From: JAADHI01 sp964451325 | Lineage (GTDB): Bacteria > Nitrospirota > Nitrospiria > SBBL01 > JAADHI01 | NCBI GenBank assembly: GCA_964451325.1 | Contig: CAYVHO010000014.1 | Span: 1-64,000 of the forward strand | Reading direction: 5' to 3' | DNA length: 64,000 nucleotides | In this document: positions 15,529 through 23,309 of the stretch, piece after piece | Position numbering within the stretch: the first letter of the stretch is position 1 | Layout: each line of letters begins with the position of its first letter | Notes under the pieces: generated by a model | The model's input: only the letters and a program-made list of their open reading frames with translations | Database searches by the model: none | Told to the model about the DNA's origin: nothing | Translations under genes and position numbers: made by a program

Positions 15529-18314
15529 GCCTGTTTTGTTTCCGCTTGGACTTCGGTTTCTTCTTCCTTGTTTTTCTCGACTTCTTGAGCGGCCTTTTCA
15601 GAAGTAATGACTTTCAAGTCCAGTGAGGCAGAACGTGCAAGTGTGACCGTGATCGACCTGAAGTAGATGGCCTTGCTCTTTGCATCGACTTCAACAGCCA
15701 TTAAATCTTTTACGGGCGGATCATTAAAATGAATGGGGTAAGATACCAGGCCTTTGGGCAAGCCTTCGGCAACTTCAATTTGTACTTCGAGTTGCCCGAA
15801 GTCCGATTTAATGATGATGAAATCGCCTGTTTCTGCTTGAAGGGTTTCGGCGTCGACAGGACTGATTTGTAAAAAGTTTTTGCTGTTGATCTCCATCAAA
15901 TTTTCATCATGTGTCGAAAGTTTTCCAGAGTGATACAGGCTTTGCCGTAAGGCCAGTGTGATGGTTTCTTTTTTAGGTTCGCTGGAGATTGTTTTGTAGC
16001 GATCAGCAACATTTTTTGCAAAATCATCTCTTAAATTGCCGATTTGCATTGTTTTATCCTGACGATAATATCCTGGAACCAGTTTATTGATTTCAGCCCG
16101 GATTTCTTCGACGGCACGATATTGGATGGGGTGTCCGAGGTTTTTTGATAAATCGCTAAAAATCTTCCAGTCGGGACGGACTTCATCTCGGGGAGAAAAG
16201 GCTTCGACAACAGGATTGACCTCTCCAACAATGTTGGTATAGGTGCCTTCATTTTCAGCAAAGGTTGCAACAGGCAGGACATAGTCCGCCAAAGCAGCCG
16301 TTTCGCTCATAAAGGGATCTTGACAGATGATTAAATCGATTTTTTCTAAGGCTTCTCTCACCTTCATGGAGGCGGGCAGGGTTCCCAGTGGATTTTCACC
16401 CACAAGGTAGAGGGCTTTTATTTCGCCACGATGGGCCGCTTCAATGATTTCAGGGAGGCTCAAGCCGGGTTTTTCTCTTGAAATGACCGGTAGCGTGGCA
16501 TGCCAGGAGGATTCAAAACCTTGCCGGGCATCTTCTGAATCAAAAGGCATTTGACCGGGCAGGAATTCTGGCACAGCGCCCATGTCGACGGCCCCTTGTT
16601 CATTATTTTCTTCACAGACGGGCAATATGCCTGCACCTTTTTTTCTGAAAAGGCCGCAGAGTAAAGCAAGATCAATCAAACGCTGTACATTTTGATAGCC
16701 GCCTTTTTGTGAAACGATGTCTTCGCCCCAGAGCAATACCCCGCGTTTGGACTGAGATAAAATTTGTGCGACTTCTTCGATTTTTTCCCAATCGAGTCCC
16801 GTTTCTTCAGCAACAGCGGTTTCTGAGATTTGCGCGACGGCGCTTTTAAGGGCGCTGTAAGCCGCAGGTTCGTTTTCGATAAAATCAGAATCGGCCATCT
16901 CCTTTGAAATGACGGCCTTGAGCAAGCCTTGAATAAAGTATGATTCAGAACCCAGGGTGATTTGAAGTGGATGGCTCGAAAGTTTGAGCATTTTTGTTGC
17001 GGTGTTATGGGCCACCATCAGTTTTCCGCCATACTCAGCCATGGATGCTTTCACTCGCAGCGCTGTAATGGGATTGGTTTCTGTAAAGTCAGAACCCACC
17101 ATTAAAATGGCATCGGAAAGCGCGAGTTCTTGCAGGCTAATGGTCGCGCCGCCGATTTGAAGCGTTTCTTGTAAGGCAAGGACCGAATTCATATGCCCGT
17201 AGCGTGCGGCGGTATCAATATTGTTTGTATCCAGGACAGAGCGCATGAGCCTTTGAAATAAATAAACCGACTCGTTTGTACAACGACCGCTGATGAGTCC
17301 GGCAATCGCTGCTCCGCCGTGTACTGCTTTGATGTCGTTTAGACGCTTCGCGATTTCGACCATGCTTTTAAACCAGGGAATTTCAACAAATTCTCCGTCA
17401 ATTTTGACCAAAGGTTTTTTGAGGCGTTTATCACTCATCACATACTGAAAGCCAAAACGCCCGCGTACACAGATGCCGCCATGTCCGTCGCCTGCTTCGA
17501 CATCAAAACCAAACTTGGAGGTGTAAGAAAGTTCAGAGGTCACCACCTTGATGTCGCGTGCGTTTGTTTCGAGTGTGAGTGTGCAACCGTCGGAGCAAAA
17601 ACCACAAGTCGTTTCCGTTTTTTCGAGCTGCCAGGGTTTGAAGGTATATTTCGAAAACTTATTGACAATGGCCCCGACGGGACAGACCGCAAGACAATCG
17701 CCACAAAATTCACAGTCGAGTGTTTCGCCACCATGTGCGCCGACATGTTTTGCTTTGTCTTTTTTATAAAAACAGAGGGCATCGACCAGTTGTACTTCTT
17801 TACAGACATTGATGCACTGACCGCAGAGGATGCAACGCTCCATATTAAAATCGAGTGCAACGGCCCGTGTGTCTTCGGGAATGACTTTTCGTTTTCCTTC
17901 TTTGATGTCATACACTTCGAGATCGTAGGCCATGTCCTGTAACTCGCACTGTCCATCTTTATCGCAGACGGGGCAGTCAAGCGGGTGTGTTTTGAGGTGC
18001 TTTTCTACGGCGGCTTTTTGCGCGTCGACCATCTTCTCTGTTTGTGTATTGACGACCATGTCTTTGATTACTTTTGCGGTACAGGCCCGCACGTTATTCT
18101 TTTTGCCTTCCACCTCAACGAGGCAAAGGCCGCAGGAACCAAAGGGAGAAAAGCTGTAGTGATAACACATGGCAGGCAGTTCAACTCCTGTCCATTTGAT
18201 GGCATCAAAAAGCGAGGACCCTTCTTCTGCCTGAACAGTTTTTCCGTCAATGACGATGTCGATTAGTTCAATTTTACGATCCGGCGATGCACTTTGTTTG
18301 CTTACGCTACTCAT
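15525..18314 (-). CDS. nuoG: NADH-quinone oxidoreductase subunit G
   Basis: A 929-residue iron-sulfur subunit. Ligands visible in order: 2Fe-2S cysteines 50, 61, 64 and 78; the N5 set His110, Cys114, 117, 123; two 4Fe-4S motifs (Cys 161-171 and 201-211, CILCGQCINVC and CEFCGDCLAVC); and a CGFCSDGC motif at 237-244 opening the molybdopterin-oxidoreductase-like domain, which has no cofactor in known NuoG. The tail is rich in Glu and Lys. In complex I this protein receives electrons from NuoF and passes them to NuoI. The nuoE and nuoF genes are not in the operon, so its electron donor module must be encoded elsewhere or be different. Overlaps nuoI by ATGA. Confidence 0.95.
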   Translation of the reverse strand: MSSVSKQSASPDRKIELIDIVIDGKTVQAEEGSSLFDAIKWTGVELPAMCYHYSFSPFGSCGLCLVEVEGKKNNVRACTAKVIKDMVVNTQTEKMVDAQKAAVEKHLKTHPLDCPVCDKDGQCELQDMAYDLEVYDIKEGKRKVIPEDTRAVALDFNMERCILCGQCINVCKEVQLVDALCFYKKDKAKHVGAHGGETLDCEFCGDCLAVCPVGAIVNKFSKYTFKPWQLEKTETTCGFCSDGCTLTLETNARDIKVVTSELSYTSKFGFDVEAGDGHGGICVRGRFGFQYVMSDKRLKKPLVKIDGEFVEIPWFKSMVEIAKRLNDIKAVHGGAAIAGLISGRCTNESVYLFQRLMRSVLDTNNIDTAARYGHMNSVLALQETLQIGGATISLQELALSDAILMVGSDFTETNPITALRVKASMAEYGGKLMVAHNTATKMLKLSSHPLQITLGSESYFIQGLLKAVISKEMADSDFIENEPAAYSALKSAVAQISETAVAEETGLDWEKIEEVAQILSQSKRGVLLWGEDIVSQKGGYQNVQRLIDLALLCGLFRKKGAGILPVCEENNEQGAVDMGAVPEFLPGQMPFDSEDARQGFESSWHATLPVISREKPGLSLPEIIEAAHRGEIKALYLVGENPLGTLPASMKVREALEKIDLIICQDPFMSETAALADYVLPVATFAENEGTYTNIVGEVNPVVEAFSPRDEVRPDWKIFSDLSKNLGHPIQYRAVEEIRAEINKLVPGYYRQDKTMQIGNLRDDFAKNVADRYKTISSEPKKETITLALRQSLYHSGKLSTHDENLMEINSKNFLQISPVDAETLQAETGDFIIIKSDFGQLEVQIEVAEGLPKGLVSYPIHFNDPPVKDLMAVEVDAKSKAIYFRSITVTLARSASLDLKVITSEKAAQEVEKNKEEETEVQAETKQA

Positions 18315-18317
18315 GGT

Positions 18318-19538
18318 TTATCGGTCACACTCCCCCATGACAATGTCATATGTTCCAAAAATAGTAATAATGTCGGCGATCATATACCCCTTGGCCATGT
18401 AATCAAAGGCACCCATGTGCACAAAAGAAGGGGCACGAATTTTGAGACGATAGGGCTTTCCCCCGCCTTGGCTTACAATATAAAATCCAAGCTCGCCTTT
18501 ATGGGCCTCCGTGCCACAGTAGATGTCTCCGGGGGGGGCATCGAAGCCGTCGGAATAGAGTTTAAATTGGTAAATCATACTTTCCATATCGGTAAACACC
18601 CGTTCTTTGTCGGGTGCAACGTACTTGGGTAAGTAGGCCTTGTAGGGGCCTTCTGGAAGCTGATCCAGGCATTGTTTGACAATCTTGCTGCTTTCTTTCA
18701 TCTCTTCCATGCGGACCCAGTAACGATCATAGGTATCGCCTTTTTTCCCCAAAGGCACCGTCCATTTGACTTTGTCGTAAGCCCCATAAGGGGCCACTTT
18801 CCTGAGGTCATAATCCACGCCGGAGCCCCGTAAAGTTGAGCCGGAGAGTCCGTAGGCAATGGCGTCTTCCCCTGAAATGACCGCGATATTTTTTGTCCGA
18901 GCCAGCCAGATTCGGTTGTTAATGAGCAAGGTGTCGTACTCGGCAATTTTTTCGTCAAAGTTGTCGATGAAACGATAAATGTCGGCGATGATTTTTTCAT
19001 CAAAATCACGTTCAACCCCGCCCACTCGATACCAGGAGGTGGTCAAGCGTGCGCCGCATAAATCCACAAAAATGTCCAATAAGGCTTCACGCTCTCGAAA
19101 GGTATAAAAGAAAACGGTCATTGCACCGATGTCGAGTGCTTGTGTGCCCAGCCAAAAGAGATGTCCAATAAGGCGTTGTACCTCTGCGACAATGGTGCGT
19201 AAGTATTCGGCACGTTCGGGAACCGTGATACCGAGTAGTTTTTCGATGGCCCGCACATAAGCAAAATTGTTGTACATGGCGCAGACATAATCCAGGCGAT
19301 CCGTGTGCGGGATAAACTGGTTGTAGGTAATGCTTTCCGCAATTTTCTCAACACCCCGATGTAAAAAACCCAAGACCGGTTCTGATTTAATGACTTTTTC
19401 CCCTTCGAGCGTGAGAATAACCTTGAGCACGCCATGGGTTGAAGGATGCTGTGGGCCTAAGTTGAGGAGAAGCTCTTCCGTGCGAAGCAGTGGAAGATTA
19501 GGGTTTCTTTCTTTTGTCGGTGGGTTTTTTGTCGCCAT
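18318..19538 (-). CDS. nuoD: NADH-quinone oxidoreductase subunit D (49 kDa)
   Basis: A 406-residue subunit related to NiFe hydrogenase large subunits. Conserved stretches include LNLGPQHPSTHGVLK near the N-terminus, which lines the quinone pocket, and the C-terminal end DIITIFGTYDIVMGECDR. The length is typical. It lies 18 bases after nuoC and just before nuoG. With NuoB it forms the quinone reduction site, together with NuoH, which is missing from this cluster. Confidence 0.96.
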   Translation of the reverse strand: MATKNPPTKERNPNLPLLRTEELLLNLGPQHPSTHGVLKVILTLEGEKVIKSEPVLGFLHRGVEKIAESITYNQFIPHTDRLDYVCAMYNNFAYVRAIEKLLGITVPERAEYLRTIVAEVQRLIGHLFWLGTQALDIGAMTVFFYTFREREALLDIFVDLCGARLTTSWYRVGGVERDFDEKIIADIYRFIDNFDEKIAEYDTLLINNRIWLARTKNIAVISGEDAIAYGLSGSTLRGSGVDYDLRKVAPYGAYDKVKWTVPLGKKGDTYDRYWVRMEEMKESSKIVKQCLDQLPEGPYKAYLPKYVAPDKERVFTDMESMIYQFKLYSDGFDAPPGDIYCGTEAHKGELGFYIVSQGGGKPYRLKIRAPSFVHMGAFDYMAKGYMIADIITIFGTYDIVMGECDR

Positions 19539-19556
19539 TTTATTTACAAGTGATCC

Positions 19557-20093
19557 TTAAACCTTAAAATCAAAAGTGTCGCGCCAACCCCGGCCCTGAA
19601 TCGGGAAATTTTTCCGAAGCGGATAGCCTTCGTCATAGTCATCGGGTAAAAGAATGCGTTTGAGTTCCGGGTGATTCAGAAAGCGAATGCCCATCATGTC
19701 GTACACTTCTCGTTCCAAATAGTTTGCACCCGGCCAAAGCGATGTGAGGGATTCGATCTCACAGTCATCCTCAGGTACACGGACTTTGAGACGTACCTGA
19801 TGTTTTTTGCGAATGGAAAAAAACTCATAAACCATCTCAAAGCGTTCGGCTTCTTTTGGGAAATCAACAGAACTGATATGCACGGGATAGTCAAAATCGA
19901 GTGAGGGATTTTCCTTTAGAAAGGTGCAAACGGGAAGGATACCTGCCCGTTTTAAGTGAATTGAAAGGTCGCCTCTGTAGAGCGTCGCACCAATGTAGAA
20001 ATCAGGAAATTCATCGTGTACTTTTTGTGCGATGACGTGGTCTTTCCCGTTGTCCATCCACCGAGGGACTCTGAAGGGCTTGGCTCTTTTCAT
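19557..20093 (-). CDS. nuoC: NADH-quinone oxidoreductase subunit C (30 kDa)
   Basis: A 178-residue peripheral subunit with the family signature of NuoC: LEREVYDMMGIRFLNHPELK followed by RILLPDDYDEGYPLRKNFP. The start is set at ATG 20093 because it overlaps the nuoB stop as ATGA; longer frames only reread nuoB in another frame. NuoC and NuoD are separate genes here, not fused. Confidence 0.95.
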   Translation of the reverse strand: MKRAKPFRVPRWMDNGKDHVIAQKVHDEFPDFYIGATLYRGDLSIHLKRAGILPVCTFLKENPSLDFDYPVHISSVDFPKEAERFEMVYEFFSIRKKHQVRLKVRVPEDDCEIESLTSLWPGANYLEREVYDMMGIRFLNHPELKRILLPDDYDEGYPLRKNFPIQGRGWRDTFDFKV

Positions 20094-20575
20094 GCTTTGA
20101 TAAAAACCTTTTTTTTCATGATTTGTTCTTGTAGTTTCAATAAACCTTCCAGGAGTGCTTCGGGTGTGGGTGGGCAACCCGGCACATAAACATCGACCGG
20201 GATAAAACGGTCAACCCCCTGCACAACAGGGTAGGCATCGTAAATATTGCCTGACGTCGCACAGGAACCCATGGCGATGACGTAGCGAGGTTCAGGCATT
20301 TGATCATAAACCTTGCGAATAACCGGGGCCATACGACGACAAACGGTCCCTGCGATGATAATCAGGTCGGACTGCCGGGGTGAGCCGCGGAAAATACCTG
20401 CGCCAAATCGATCCATGTCATAACGAGAAGCCACGGCAGCGATCATTTCGATGGCACAACAGGCGAGACCAAAGACCATCGGCCAAAGAGAGCCTTTTCT
20501 GGCCCAATTGACGGCGTGATCCAGTTTCAGAGTGACAAAATTGGCTTCGAATTTTCCCGTGAGTGTCAGTCCCAT
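20090..20575 (-). CDS. nuoB: NADH-quinone oxidoreductase subunit B (cluster N2)
   Basis: A 161-residue subunit holding the terminal 4Fe-4S cluster N2. The ligands are visible as tandem Cys39-Cys40 (FGLACCAIEM), Cys105 (AMGSCATSG) and Cys134 (VPGCPPTPE). The motif usually read as AGTVT is AGTVC here, adding Cys79 near the site. A strong AGGAGGT ribosome site precedes the ATG. It overlaps nuoA by 10 bases and nuoC by ATGA. Confidence 0.96.
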   Translation of the reverse strand: MGLTLTGKFEANFVTLKLDHAVNWARKGSLWPMVFGLACCAIEMIAAVASRYDMDRFGAGIFRGSPRQSDLIIIAGTVCRRMAPVIRKVYDQMPEPRYVIAMGSCATSGNIYDAYPVVQGVDRFIPVDVYVPGCPPTPEALLEGLLKLQEQIMKKKVFIKA

Positions 20576-20937
20576 TCAAGACCTCCTTTTTTCCAAGCAT
20601 AGATATAAGCAACGATAAACAGTGCGATAAAGATAATCATTTCGATTAAACCAAAAAGTCCGATCTTATTAAAAACAACGGCCCAGGGGTAGAGAAAAGC
20701 AACTTCCACGTCAAAAATAACAAAGAGCATGGCGATGATGTAGTAGCGGGCTGGAATGGGGGTTCTGGCATCGGAAATAGGTTCGCTCCCGCATTCGTAA
20801 GGGGAAAGTTTTTCGGGGTCGTCAATGCGAACTTGTACAAAGTAGCTGAGTACGAGTGTGCCGATGCCAAAAGCAAGAGAAATCACGATAAAAATAAAGA
20901 TCGGGATGTAGTTGATTGGCGGTGCTGCATCAAGCAT
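20566..20937 (-). CDS. nuoA: NADH-quinone oxidoreductase subunit A
   Basis: A 123-residue three-helix membrane subunit. The conserved loop between the first two helices is readable as PEKLSPYECGSEPISDARTP, followed by FDVEVAFLYPWAVVF. The start is set at ATG 20937 because GGAG lies eight bases upstream; an in-frame GTG at 20946 sits too close to it. It is the first gene of the minus-strand nuo operon. The 360 bases upstream separate it from the divergent glycosyltransferase locus. Confidence 0.95.
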   Translation of the reverse strand: MLDAAPPINYIPIFIFIVISLAFGIGTLVLSYFVQVRIDDPEKLSPYECGSEPISDARTPIPARYYIIAMLFVIFDVEVAFLYPWAVVFNKIGLFGLIEMIIFIALFIVAYIYAWKKGGLEWD

Positions 20938-21022
20938 CTCATGCACTCCAGATCAGTCAAAATACCTATTGGGATGAAAACGGCTCATGATAGCGTGTTG
21001 AGGGAGCTTTCTTCAATAAAGG

Positions 21023-21058
21023 AAAAGACCTAGTCCTTGGGGTTTTTATAGGTCTTTT
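21023..21058. promoter_or_regulatory. Inverted repeat, possible terminator or operator
   Basis: Perfect 10-base arms AAAAGACCTA (21023-21032) and TAGGTCTTTT (21049-21058) enclose a 16-base loop. The 3' arm ends in four T, so on the plus strand it could work as a weak terminator. It lies about 90 bases upstream of nuoA and could equally be a regulatory site for it. Confidence 0.45.
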
Positions 21059-21173
21059 GCACTAAAGACACACCATATGCGGGAGTCCTCAGCTCGAGGA
21101 TCATTAAAAAATAGGGCAGTACGCACTTTTTGAAGGTTTTCCCAAAGTTTTTCGAGCCTCAGGTCTTATCCCC

Positions 21174-21207
21174 AAGATTATTCGTCATAATTTTGACGAA
21201 TAATCTT
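21174..21207. promoter_or_regulatory. Perfect 14-base inverted repeat in the nuoA-GT41 gap
   Basis: Arms AAGATTATTCGTCA (21174-21187) and TGACGAATAATCTT (21194-21207) surround the 6-base spacer TAATTT. No T run follows on either strand, which argues against a simple terminator. The length and symmetry fit a binding site for a dimeric regulator or an mRNA hairpin about 95 bases upstream of the GT41 gene. Confidence 0.5.
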
Positions 21208-21301
21208 GATCTTTGCCCGCAAGAATTTTATTACAGCCTGATTTAATTCCAAACCTCCCATAAAAGTGCCTTAGTGCGCTCATTCTCAGTGTGCGAACTT
21301 A

Positions 21302-23296
21302 TTGGTTAAGTTTGGCAAGACTATTGCAAAAGCCGTCTTGGATGTTCCTGTAAAGATGGAATCTGCGGAGAAACGATTGCCCACGCTCATTGAAAAAATA
21401 GATGGCCTCGTTCGTTTGGGAAGACATGAAGCGGCAACCTTGTTTTGTCAGATGCGTCTCGATTCAAATCCGAATGATTGTGATGCCTTGTATTTATCAG
21501 GGACAGTCCATGTGATGACCCAGGCATTTGAGTTGGGAATAAAGCCCTTTGTTCGACTCCTTGAATTAGAACCTTCTCACTTGAATGCCTGGACCAATCT
21601 GGGTGTTTGTTATTTGGGTTTGAAGCGTTTTCATGCGGCAGCAGATTGTTTTAAAAAAGTGCTTTTTTTTGATCCAAACAATGTAATGGCCAGAAATAAT
21701 CTGGGTGCGATTTGTGCCGAGCAGAAAAACCACAAGAGCGCAGTACATCATTATGAAGAAGCCTTGAAAGTGACACCGGATGACATTGAAATTATGACAA
21801 ATCTCACCTTGTCCTATCATGCGATTGGAGAAAAAGAAGCTGCCCTTTCTCTTGCATTGCAAATTGTAAAAACAGAGCACTTGGGACGGGCTATTTTTCC
21901 TCTATTTAATTTGTTCAATCGTTATTGTGCCTGGGAAGAAACGGCCGAAGTTTTGCCGAATCTCGTTCAAAAAATAGGGAATGAGAATGTGTCTGCAAAT
22001 GATTTTGAACATATCAATTTAGCACTGCTCACGGATGCTAATTTGAGCCCTGATCGGCTTTTTGAAATCTTGAAAAAAGCGGGGGGTTCGATTATATCGC
22101 TTCGGAAAGAAGCTGCTTTTCAGCACACTGAAAACGCGAGCGCGGCGGTAAAACGGTGGCGTGTTGGCTATCTCTCCCCCGATTTTAGAAAGCACGTGGT
22201 CCATCGGTTCATCTCTGGCTTGCTCAAGCATCATGACCCATCTTATTTTGAAGTCTTCTGTTACTCAAACACAAGAGAAGAAGATGAACTCACAGCGAAG
22301 TATAGAAGACTTGCGGAGCAATTTATCGACGTTAGTTCTATGAATGATCGAGAAGTGGCCGAAAAAATTTATGCGGATGGGATCCATTTCTTAATCGATT
22401 TGTCAGGTTTTACAGAAGGCGGCCGCCTTCCTGTCTTGAGTTACCGTCCAGCGCCGGTGCAGATCATGTACCTGGGCTATCCTTATACTTCCGGGCTTGA
22501 AACGGTTGATTATTTTATGAGTGATTCTTACTTGGATGGTCCTGAGAATTCGGTGTATTTTACTGAAAGCATGCTCAAACTGCCTGCATCGTTTGTTTCC
22601 TTTTTCCCGATTGAAAGGCCTGAAGTTGTGAATGAGCCCCCTTGTATTAAAAATCAGTGGGTCACCTTTGGCGTCTTGGTCAACCCCTATAAGCTAAACC
22701 CTGAAGTGATTTCCGTTTGGAGCGAGATACTGCAAGCGCTTCCCGGTTCAAAACTCATACTCAATCACCCTGAATACGATTTTGAGGTGACCCGTTCCAA
22801 TATTCTAAAAAGATTTTTAGAGCATGGAATCGATTCGAAGTACATTTCATTTATTTGGCATTCACATCCTTCTGGAAACTTTCTTCAATATTACAATGAG
22901 ATCGATATTGTATTGGATCCTTTTCCTGCGACAGGTGGCACAACAACAATTGACGCCCTTCAAATGGGGAAGCCTGTCGTAACGCTTGTCGGCGATGTGA
23001 ATTACGAGCGGCTTTCTTATTCCATCCTAAAAAATGTCGGTATTGAACTGGATGACTTAATTGCATTTACTCAGACGGAGTACATCGAAAAGGCAATCGC
23101 ATTGTCGCTTAATCCTGAAAGAATCAGGGTATTGCACCGCAAAATTCCAGAAGCTTTGAAAACATCAATTTTGTGTGATCCGCCTCGTTTTACCCGGCAG
23201 ATGGAAACACTGTATCTCGAAGCCTGGAAGAAAAAATATGATTTTGTTCCTGTTTCAGCGTGTGTATTGCCTGTGAGCGAATCTGTTTCTGTGTAA
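21302..23296 (+). CDS. TPR protein with GT41 (SPINDLY/OGT-type) O-glycosyltransferase domain
   Basis: About 664 residues. The N-terminal third consists of tetratricopeptide repeats (for example AWTNLGVCYLGLKRFHAAAD and ARNNLGAICAEQKNHKSAV). The rest is a GT41 catalytic region: VGYLSPDFRKHVVHRF with the conserved His, QIMYLGYPYTSGL, NPYKLNPEVISVW with the catalytic Lys, and the nucleotide-sugar loop ATGGTTTIDALQMG. GT41 enzymes transfer a sugar, usually GlcNAc, to Ser/Thr of proteins. Proximity to flagellin suggests flagellin as the acceptor; this is inference. The start is uncertain: TTG 21302 or ATG 21356, neither with a good ribosome site. The stop lies 13 bases before the next gene, a related double enzyme. 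Confidence 0.88.
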   Translation: MVKFGKTIAKAVLDVPVKMESAEKRLPTLIEKIDGLVRLGRHEAATLFCQMRLDSNPNDCDALYLSGTVHVMTQAFELGIKPFVRLLELEPSHLNAWTNLGVCYLGLKRFHAAADCFKKVLFFDPNNVMARNNLGAICAEQKNHKSAVHHYEEALKVTPDDIEIMTNLTLSYHAIGEKEAALSLALQIVKTEHLGRAIFPLFNLFNRYCAWEETAEVLPNLVQKIGNENVSANDFEHINLALLTDANLSPDRLFEILKKAGGSIISLRKEAAFQHTENASAAVKRWRVGYLSPDFRKHVVHRFISGLLKHHDPSYFEVFCYSNTREEDELTAKYRRLAEQFIDVSSMNDREVAEKIYADGIHFLIDLSGFTEGGRLPVLSYRPAPVQIMYLGYPYTSGLETVDYFMSDSYLDGPENSVYFTESMLKLPASFVSFFPIERPEVVNEPPCIKNQWVTFGVLVNPYKLNPEVISVWSEILQALPGSKLILNHPEYDFEVTRSNILKRFLEHGIDSKYISFIWHSHPSGNFLQYYNEIDIVLDPFPATGGTTTIDALQMGKPVVTLVGDVNYERLSYSILKNVGIELDDLIAFTQTEYIEKAIALSLNPERIRVLHRKIPEALKTSILCDPPRFTRQMETLYLEAWKKKYDFVPVSACVLPVSESVSV

Positions 23297-23309
23297 GAGG
23301 AGAGAAAAG

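Larger units (their letters stand above)
20938..21301. other. Divergent intergenic region between nuoA and the GT41 locus
   Basis: No gene is seen in these 364 bases, which must hold promoters for both nuoA (minus) and the glycosyltransferase genes (plus). Two clear inverted repeats are present (listed separately at 21023-21058 and 21174-21207). No sigma-28 or sigma-54 box pair could be placed with confidence. Confidence 0.6.

Noticed and set aside
20938..21301. Riboswitch in front of the GT41 gene
   Set aside because: The inverted repeats are simple, without the conserved core of any riboswitch class I could recognise.
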